5,775 nucleotides of DNA from an uncultured Enterococcus sp. (GTDB lineage: Bacteria; Bacillota; Bacilli; Lactobacillales; Enterococcaceae): the NCBI GenBank assembly GCA_946409145.1, contig CAMJVA010000105.1:1-5775 (forward strand). The letters are read 5' to 3'. The notes below the pieces were generated by a model, which was not told the origin of the DNA, ran no database searches, and saw only the letters and a list, made by a program, of their open reading frames with translations. Each line of letters starts with the position of its first letter. Position 1 is the first letter of the stretch. Positions 1 to 4,022 of this stretch are shown in pieces. The translations under genes were made by a program, and so were the position numbers.

Positions 1-296
1 GCACAAGGCTCATCATCTTTTCGCCGTTGCCCGTACATAACGTTACAAACGTGGAAACCTTCTTCATAAAGTTTTTCCAAATTCATGCGAGATTTAGATA
101 ATTCTTGTTCCTTAGGAGAATTTTTGTCATCTAATTCTTCTAAATGTTGCCGTAAATGCTGATTTTCTAATTCTAATTCTGCATTTCTGGCCACTAATTC
201 TCTTAAGGCTTCTTTTATTTCTGCTAATTGATTCATGGTTGTTGATAATTCTACTTCTAAATTATCAAAGCTATCATATAATCCTCTTTTATCCAT
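1..296 (-). CDS. yabA: Replication initiation control protein YabA (3' end cut off by window)
   Basis: YabA is a cytoplasmic negative regulator of chromosome replication initiation in Bacilli. It binds the initiator DnaA and the beta clamp DnaN. From the ATG at 294-296 I read 98 codons beginning MDKRGLYDSF. Residues about 10-75 are a Leu/Glu-rich heptad helix, the family's N-terminal tetramerising coiled coil. Residues 79-98 carry the start of the zinc-binding tail: EGFHVCN (His82, Cys84), a YG-x-RR-x-DE stretch and Cys98, which should be the first Cys of the CxxC motif; the second Cys lies outside the window. Only about 15 residues should be missing, judging by the family's length of about 110-120. 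The gene overlaps the end of ricT by 8 nt (289-296) and has an AGGTGA ribosome site at 302-307, so translation is probably coupled to ricT. The family call is secure; the gene is partial only because of the window edge. Confidence 0.95.
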   Translation of the reverse strand, partial: MDKRGLYDSFDNLEVELSTTMNQLAEIKEALRELVARNAELELENQHLRQHLEELDDKNSPKEQELSKSRMNLEKLYEEGFHVCNVMYGQRRKDDEPC

Positions 297-1095
297 GGTT
301 GTCACCTAATTCCTCAAAGGCATATTCTAAAGGACTATCTTGACCGAACACTTTCACTTTAACCACTCGTGATAAAAGATTTAAGCCAATGACTTTTCCT
401 TTTCCTTCTGGAGTTAAGACTTCTTGCCCATAATCAGGCATTAATTTTTTCGCTTCTTCATATTGTTCATTTTCATATTGTAAACAACACATTAAGCGTC
501 CACATAAGCCAGAAATTTTCACTGGATTTAAAGAAAGTCCTTGATCTTTGGCCATTTTAATTGACACTGGCATAAAATCTCCTAAAAAAGTAGAACAACA
601 TAATTGTCGCCCACAAGGACCAATGCCTCCTAATATTTTCGCCTCATCTCTTACACCTACTTGGCGTAATTCAATTCTTGTTTTAAAAATACTAGCTAAG
701 TCCTTCACTAATTCGCGAAAATCAATGCGACCATCAGCAGTAAAACAAAACACTAATTTACTTTTATCAAAAGAATAGGCTACTTGGGTTAGCTTCATTG
801 CTAAACCATGTTGCGCAATTTTTTCTTTGGCAATTTGTTTTGCTTTCTTTGCTTCTTGCACATTTTCCTCTGCTTTTTGTAAATCTTCTTCTGTTGCAAT
901 ATATAAAATAGGTTTTAACTCCCCAGTTAATTCATCTTCAGGTAGCTCTTTTTCTAAAATTTTTACTGTGGCCATTTCTTTGGTTTGTTGACTTTCTACA
1001 ATCACTTTTTGCTCTTTTTGAAGCGTTAAACCATTTGGCGCGTAATAATAAATATGTCCTGCATGTTGAAATGAAACTCCTACAACACGTGTCAC
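289..1095 (-). CDS. ricT: PSP1-domain protein RicT/YaaT (RNase Y specificity complex subunit)
   Basis: The 268-residue protein matches the PSP1/YaaT family, whose usual length is about 270-280. In B. subtilis RicT works with RicA (YmcA) and RicF (YlbF) in a complex that binds iron-sulfur clusters and directs RNase Y processing of mRNAs; it also affects sporulation, competence and biofilm formation. Visible hallmarks are the N-terminal VVGVSFQHAGHIYYY segment, a charged helical region at about 68-95, and two cysteine clusters: CGRQLCC (Cys161, 166, 167) and CGRLMCC (Cys198, 203, 204). The start is GTG at 1093-1095; an AAGGAGG site 8 nt upstream fixes it, and the protein then begins as the family does. 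It lies 15 nt after holB and overlaps yabA by 8 nt. In a lactic acid bacterium, which does not sporulate, the RNA-processing role is the likelier one; that is inference. Confidence 0.95.
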   Translation of the reverse strand: MTRVVGVSFQHAGHIYYYAPNGLTLQKEQKVIVESQQTKEMATVKILEKELPEDELTGELKPILYIATEEDLQKAEENVQEAKKAKQIAKEKIAQHGLAMKLTQVAYSFDKSKLVFCFTADGRIDFRELVKDLASIFKTRIELRQVGVRDEAKILGGIGPCGRQLCCSTFLGDFMPVSIKMAKDQGLSLNPVKISGLCGRLMCCLQYENEQYEEAKKLMPDYGQEVLTPEGKGKVIGLNLLSRVVKVKVFGQDSPLEYAFEELGDNHG

Positions 1096-1103
1096 CTATA
1101 TGC

Positions 1104-1110
1104 CCTCCTT
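1104..1110 (-). promoter_or_regulatory. Ribosome binding site of ricT (fixes GTG start)
   Basis: On the minus strand this reads AAGGAGG, a near-perfect Shine-Dalgarno site, 8 nt before the GTG at 1093-1095. It occupies the 15-nt gap after the holB stop and decides the non-ATG start of ricT. Confidence 0.85.
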
Positions 1111-2013
1111 TCACCTAACTTGTGCCTGAATAACTCCTTGTTCTAAGGCATTTTGGAAACTCACATTACTTTGAAACTTTCTTTTTTGCTCAAGAAAAAT
1201 ACTCAAGAGCTCTCCTTTTTCTTTAGGAGGGAGTTGACTTTTCTTTAAAAAGTAAAAAATCATTTCAAAACAGGTTTCCTGCTGTTTTTTTTCTTTCAGG
1301 TTAGCTAATTTTGTTTGGACTAAAATAAAACTTTCCCAGTTGTGGGCACTTAATTTTCCTACAAAATTTTCTACTTCACCTACAGCATCATTAAACCACG
1401 GCTCTTCAGACATTTCAACTGCTTTTGTAAAACTATCTGTTAAGTAGCTGAGGACATCAGCATTTTTTTTAGTGAGAGTATTTTCTGTCAGTTTTTCTCT
1501 TAAACGATCTTTTTTTAAAGGACGTAAATGTAAGATAGAAAGGCGCGATTGAATCGTCGGTAAAATTTGTCCTAAAGCAGTGGTGGTAAAAATAGCCAAG
1601 GTATCCTCTTGAGGTTCTTCTAAAAATTTCAATAAACTATTGGCCGCACTCACAGACATTTTTTCTCCAGAAGAAATAATAAATCCTCGCTTTTTAGTTT
1701 CCATTCCGCTTTTTCCAAATTCTTGTTGCAGTAATCTAATTTGCTCTACTTTAATGGTGTTGCCTACAGGTGCAATATGGAGCACATCAGGATGTTCATT
1801 TTCTTGAATTCGCCGGCAATTTAAACATTTTAAACAAGGATCGCCATCTTTTGGCTCTAAGCAAAAAAAGCCGCACATGGCCCACGTGGCCCATTCATTT
1901 AGTTGAAAAAGATCTTCTCCTTCAAAAAGATAAGCATGGAGGAGAGTTCCATGCTTAAGACTGTTATGAAGTTGACGATACAAAATAGGTTGTTCGTCTT
2001 TAATAGCTTGCAT
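1111..2013 (-). CDS. holB: DNA polymerase III subunit delta' (clamp loader), Walker A motif degenerate
   Basis: The 300-residue product is the delta' subunit, which with delta and DnaX (tau) loads the beta clamp at the replication fork. The N-terminal LLHAYLFEG block (24-32) is followed by the zinc-binding set Cys51, Cys60, Cys63, Cys66 and the HPD element (74-76). SAANSLLKFLEEP (122-134) is the conserved AAA+ segment. TIQSRLSIL (153-161) is the Ser-Arg arginine-finger region, here SRL where DnaX has SRC. Where an active ATPase would have GxxGxGK, this protein reads GEDLFQLN (32-39), so it almost certainly does not hydrolyse ATP. That is tolerable, because E. coli delta' is also not an ATPase. 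The ATG at 2011-2013 is 2 nt after the darA stop with no good ribosome site, suggesting coupling to darA translation. A terminator-like hairpin lies within its first 90 nt. The C-terminal collar domain (about 200-300) is weakly conserved, as usual for the family. Confidence 0.95.
   Translation of the reverse strand: MQAIKDEQPILYRQLHNSLKHGTLLHAYLFEGEDLFQLNEWATWAMCGFFCLEPKDGDPCLKCLNCRRIQENEHPDVLHIAPVGNTIKVEQIRLLQQEFGKSGMETKKRGFIISSGEKMSVSAANSLLKFLEEPQEDTLAIFTTTALGQILPTIQSRLSILHLRPLKKDRLREKLTENTLTKKNADVLSYLTDSFTKAVEMSEEPWFNDAVGEVENFVGKLSAHNWESFILVQTKLANLKEKKQQETCFEMIFYFLKKSQLPPKEKGELLSIFLEQKRKFQSNVSFQNALEQGVIQAQVR
1923..1957 (-). terminator. Terminator-like hairpin inside the start of holB (possible attenuator)
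   Basis: On the minus strand TAAGCATGGA (1957-1948) and TCCATGCTTA (1940-1931) form a perfect 10-bp stem around a 7-nt loop ACTCTCC. TCTTTTTG (1930-1923) follows directly. This is the form of a Rho-independent terminator in the sense direction, 56 nt after the holB start codon. The stem has only 4 G-C pairs and the U tract is interrupted by one C, so termination would be partial at best. Translating ribosomes would melt it; it would matter mainly when holB is poorly translated. The structure is directly visible, while its function is inference. Confidence 0.4.
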
Positions 2014-2015
2014 GA

Positions 2016-2345
2016 TTAATACTGCTTAAACTCATCAATTGGTAAGACAAAGCAAGTGGCTCCCCCCACTTCAACCTCCACTGGGTAAGGGATTTGACCA
2101 TCTAAGGAAAGATCTAAGCTTACAGGAGTTGAAACATATTGTTTTCTTGCTTGACAGGTTTCTTTAATCAAGTCTAAAGCTTCTTGAACACGAGCGTCAT
2201 CAATCCCAATAATAAAAGTGGAGTTGCCTGATTTTAAAAAGCCACCAGTGGATGATAATTTTGTGGCCCGAATGTTGGCGTCGATGAATTCATTGGCCAA
2301 TCGATTGCTGTCTTTGTCTTGAACGATTGCTAAAATTAATTTCAT
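2016..2345 (-). CDS. darA: Cyclic-di-AMP receptor DarA (YaaQ/PstA, PII-like)
   Basis: The 109-residue protein is a cyclic-di-AMP-binding PII-like signal protein, known as DarA in B. subtilis and PstA in Listeria and Staphylococcus. These form trimers and bind c-di-AMP at the subunit interfaces; the downstream target is not firmly known. It starts MKLILAIVQDKD and carries the signature TKLSSTGGFL (28-37), then SGNSTF. Positions that, as I recall from PstA structures, contact the nucleotide are all present: Asn24, Arg26, Thr28, Phe36, Leu37, Asn41, Phe99 and Gln108. The length equals that of family members. The ATG at 2343-2345 has an imperfect AAAGGCGG site at 2354-2361. It follows tmk by 27 nt and is nearly fused to holB (2-nt gap). 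B. subtilis has yaaR between darA and holB; it is absent here. Confidence 0.96.
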   Translation of the reverse strand: MKLILAIVQDKDSNRLANEFIDANIRATKLSSTGGFLKSGNSTFIIGIDDARVQEALDLIKETCQARKQYVSTPVSLDLSLDGQIPYPVEVEVGGATCFVLPIDEFKQY

Positions 2346-2372
2346 AATAAATTCCGCCTTTCAAACTACTAT

Positions 2373-3017
2373 TTATTTTTGAAAATACAATGGAAACCGA
2401 TTAATTAAATGAGTGAGACAATCTTTAACAACTGAATTTAAGTCTTGTCTGGCATCAATTTTTTCAATACGTTCAGGATACTTTTCTAAAAGTTGTAAGT
2501 ATCCATGGCGTACTCGTTGATGAAATTGTGGGGCTTCAGCATCTAAGCGATTAATTTCATTGGTGCGATGTTGATAAATTCTAGCAAGGCCTGTATCAGA
2601 GTCCACATCTAAATAAAGGGTGACATCAGGTGCTAAGCCTTCTGTGGCAAATTCATTCATTTTCGCAACAGCTTCCACACCAATTTTTCGCCCAGCACCT
2701 TGATACGCTAAAGAAGAATCTACAAAGCGATCACATAAAACAATTTTTCCTTCTTTTAAAGCTGGTAACACTTTATCCACTAAATGCTGTCTTCTTGAAG
2801 CGGCATAAAGTAACGCTTCTGTTCTAGCATCAATTTCTGTATTGTTTTTATCTAAAACAATTTGGCGAATTTTTTCAGCTACTGGACTTCCCCCAGGCTC
2901 TCTTGTTACAACAATTGGTCTTAAAGAAAGTTCTTCAAGTCGCGGAGTTAATTCTTCAATGACGCTGGTTTTTCCTGCCCCATCTGGACCTTCAATGGTA
3001 ATAAATAATCCTTGCAA
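2373..3017 (-). CDS. tmk: Thymidylate kinase (dTMP kinase)
   Basis: Tmk phosphorylates dTMP to dTDP with ATP in the cytoplasm, the step shared by the de novo and salvage routes to dTTP. The 214 residues are of usual size. The P-loop is GPDGAGKT (10-17), the thymidylate-binding TREPGG motif is at 38-43, and DRF with SSLAYQG (96-107) is the conserved DR(Y/F) segment. The LID region runs over about 141-161 with arginines at 146, 151 and 157. The start is TTG at 3015-3017, supported by GGAGG 7 nt upstream and by alignment of the P-loop to its usual place near residue 10; no ATG lies between the site and the P-loop. A promoter-like sequence just upstream (3039-3067) suggests it heads its own transcript with darA, holB, ricT and yabA. 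Confidence 0.97.
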   Translation of the reverse strand: MQGLFITIEGPDGAGKTSVIEELTPRLEELSLRPIVVTREPGGSPVAEKIRQIVLDKNNTEIDARTEALLYAASRRQHLVDKVLPALKEGKIVLCDRFVDSSLAYQGAGRKIGVEAVAKMNEFATEGLAPDVTLYLDVDSDTGLARIYQHRTNEINRLDAEAPQFHQRVRHGYLQLLEKYPERIEKIDARQDLNSVVKDCLTHLINRFPLYFQK

Positions 3018-3024
3018 AATATAG

Positions 3025-3029
3025 CCTCC
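3025..3029 (-). promoter_or_regulatory. Ribosome binding site of tmk (fixes TTG start)
   Basis: GGAGG on the minus strand, within AATGGAGGC, lies 7 nt before the TTG at 3015-3017. It is the only strong Shine-Dalgarno site in the gap and supports the unusual start codon. Confidence 0.8.
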
Positions 3030-3038
3030 ATTACATTA

Positions 3039-3067
3039 ATTTTACTGGAAATAGGCAAAATTCTCAA
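3039..3067 (-). promoter_or_regulatory. Probable sigma-A promoter upstream of tmk
   Basis: On the minus strand the -35 box TTGAGA (3067-3062) is separated by exactly 17 nt from the -10 box TAAAAT (3044-3039). Each box differs from consensus at one position. It lies wholly in the 53-nt gap between the recR stop and the tmk ribosome site. A transcript would start near 3032, leaving a leader of about 15 nt. No terminator is seen between recR and this site, so read-through from dnaX probably also occurs. AT-rich DNA gives chance matches, but the spacing, the quality of both boxes and the intergenic location favour a real promoter. Confidence 0.6.
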
Positions 3068-3070
3068 ACA

Positions 3071-3667
3071 TTACAATTCTCTTCTGCCCTCTACTGCTTT
3101 TAGAAGGGTGATTTCATCAGCATACTCAATGTCAGAACCTACTGAAAGACCATGAGCTAAACGCGTGACTTTAATACCAGCTGGTTTTATCAGTCGGGAT
3201 AAATACATAGCCGTGGCTTCCCCTTCTGTTGTCGCATTCGTGGCAATAATCACTTCTTTAACAGTTTCGTCTTGCAGTCGTTTAATTAAAGAAGTGATAT
3301 TAATATCCTCAGGTCCCGTGCCTTCCATAGGAGATAACACTCCATGTAACACGTGATAAAGTCCATGATACTCGCGCATTTTTTCTAAACTCATCACGTC
3401 TTTTGGCTCTTCCACCACTAAAATAGTTGACTTGTCGCGACTTTTATCTTGGCAAATTTCACAAGGATCACTTTCGGTAATATTTCCACAAACAGAACAA
3501 TAAGTTAAATCTCTTTTTACGGCAATTAAAGCTTTGGCAAAATCATTCACATCCGCTTCTTTCATATCAATCACCGTAAAGGCTAAACGGGTGGCAGTTT
3601 TTTGACCAATTCCAGGAAGCTTCATAAAGCTTTCCATTAACTGGGCCACAGGTTGTGGATATTGCAT
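3071..3667 (-). CDS. recR: Recombination mediator protein RecR
   Basis: RecR, with RecO (and RecF), helps load RecA on single-stranded DNA coated with SSB during gap repair. The 198-residue protein has the full family layout. A helix-hairpin-helix LPGIGQKTATR is at 17-27. The zinc finger uses Cys57, Cys60, Cys69 and Cys72. A Toprim domain runs over about 80-175 with VVEEPKDV (84-91) and ATNATTEGEATAMYL (142-156). The C-terminal GSDIEYADEITLLKAVEGRREL is typical. The ATG at 3665-3667 has a GAAGGA site at 3677-3682. It follows ebfC by 26 nt, the usual dnaX-ebfC-recR arrangement. B. subtilis has yaaL and bofA after recR; neither is present here. Two small hairpins fall in its first 50 nt. Confidence 0.98.
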   Translation of the reverse strand: MQYPQPVAQLMESFMKLPGIGQKTATRLAFTVIDMKEADVNDFAKALIAVKRDLTYCSVCGNITESDPCEICQDKSRDKSTILVVEEPKDVMSLEKMREYHGLYHVLHGVLSPMEGTGPEDINITSLIKRLQDETVKEVIIATNATTEGEATAMYLSRLIKPAGIKVTRLAHGLSVGSDIEYADEITLLKAVEGRREL

Positions 3668-3693
3668 GATTTTATTTCCTTCTTTATTTTATT

Positions 3694-4002
3694 TTAAAGT
3701 CCAGGGATACCTTTCGCATATTTTCCCATGGTTTTTTCTGTTTCTTTGGCAATTTGATTTAAGCAATCGTTAACCCCTAACATAATCACTTCTTCTAAGG
3801 TTTCTAAATCGTCAGGATCCACTGCTTCAGGTTTGATTTTAATCCCTTGCATTTTTTTATCTCCAGTAAAAGTGACTTCTACTACTTGAGAAATGTTAGC
3901 AGTAAATACTTTTTCATTTAATGCTTCTTGGGCTTTACCCATTTCTTTTTGTAATTTTTGCATTTGTTTCATCATACCTTGCATATTTCCCATACCACGC
4001 AT
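3694..4002 (-). CDS. ebfC: Nucleoid-associated protein YbaB/EbfC family
   Basis: The 102-residue protein belongs to the YbaB/EbfC family of small dimeric DNA-binding proteins that coat the nucleoid and are almost always encoded between dnaX and recR. It begins with the Met/Gln/Lys-rich helix MRGMGNMQGMMKQMQKLQKEM, whose first residues resemble B. subtilis YaaK. It continues with the central beta segment (about 33-57, including VEVTFTGDKKMQGIKI) and the conserved DPDDLETLEE helix start at 62-71, and ends with GIPGL. The ATG at 4000-4002 is preceded by GAAGGA (4011-4016) at 8-nt spacing; later Met codons (7, 10, 11) lack such a site. Its precise role is uncertain; links to replication restart and RecR are inferred from gene context. 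Confidence 0.96.
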   Translation of the reverse strand: MRGMGNMQGMMKQMQKLQKEMGKAQEALNEKVFTANISQVVEVTFTGDKKMQGIKIKPEAVDPDDLETLEEVIMLGVNDCLNQIAKETEKTMGKYAKGIPGL

Positions 4003-4022
4003 TATTATTTTCCTTCTTTCAT

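Noticed and set aside
548..778. Plus-strand open frame of 76 codons opposite ricT
   Set aside because: It lies fully within a conserved gene on the other strand, has no recognisable product and no convincing ribosome site.
1225..1236. Strong Shine-Dalgarno-like AGGAGGGAG on the plus strand followed by TTG
   Set aside because: The frame from that TTG closes after four codons (TTG ACT TTT CTT TAA), and the site lies antisense inside holB.
1285..1516. Two A8 runs (1285-1292, 1463-1470) and an A7 run (1510-1516) in holB as possible phase-variation tracts
   Set aside because: HolB is essential in known bacteria, so an on-off switch is implausible; the runs fit Lys-rich coding in an AT-rich genome.
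1770..1958. Plus-strand open frame of 62 codons opposite holB
   Set aside because: Antisense shadow of the conserved holB N-terminal region, with no family signature.
2054..2071. 6-bp inverted repeat AAGTGG/CCACTT with a 6-nt loop in darA
   Set aside because: Short stem, no following U tract, and it encodes the conserved VGG-ATC region; likely chance.
2630..3024. Two plus-strand open frames (2630-2827 and 2842-3024) opposite tmk
   Set aside because: Both are antisense to the P-loop and DR motif regions of tmk and show no independent coding evidence.
3165..3356. Plus-strand open frame of 63 codons opposite recR
   Set aside because: Antisense shadow of the Toprim domain; its apparent hydrophobic character follows from the opposite coding strand.
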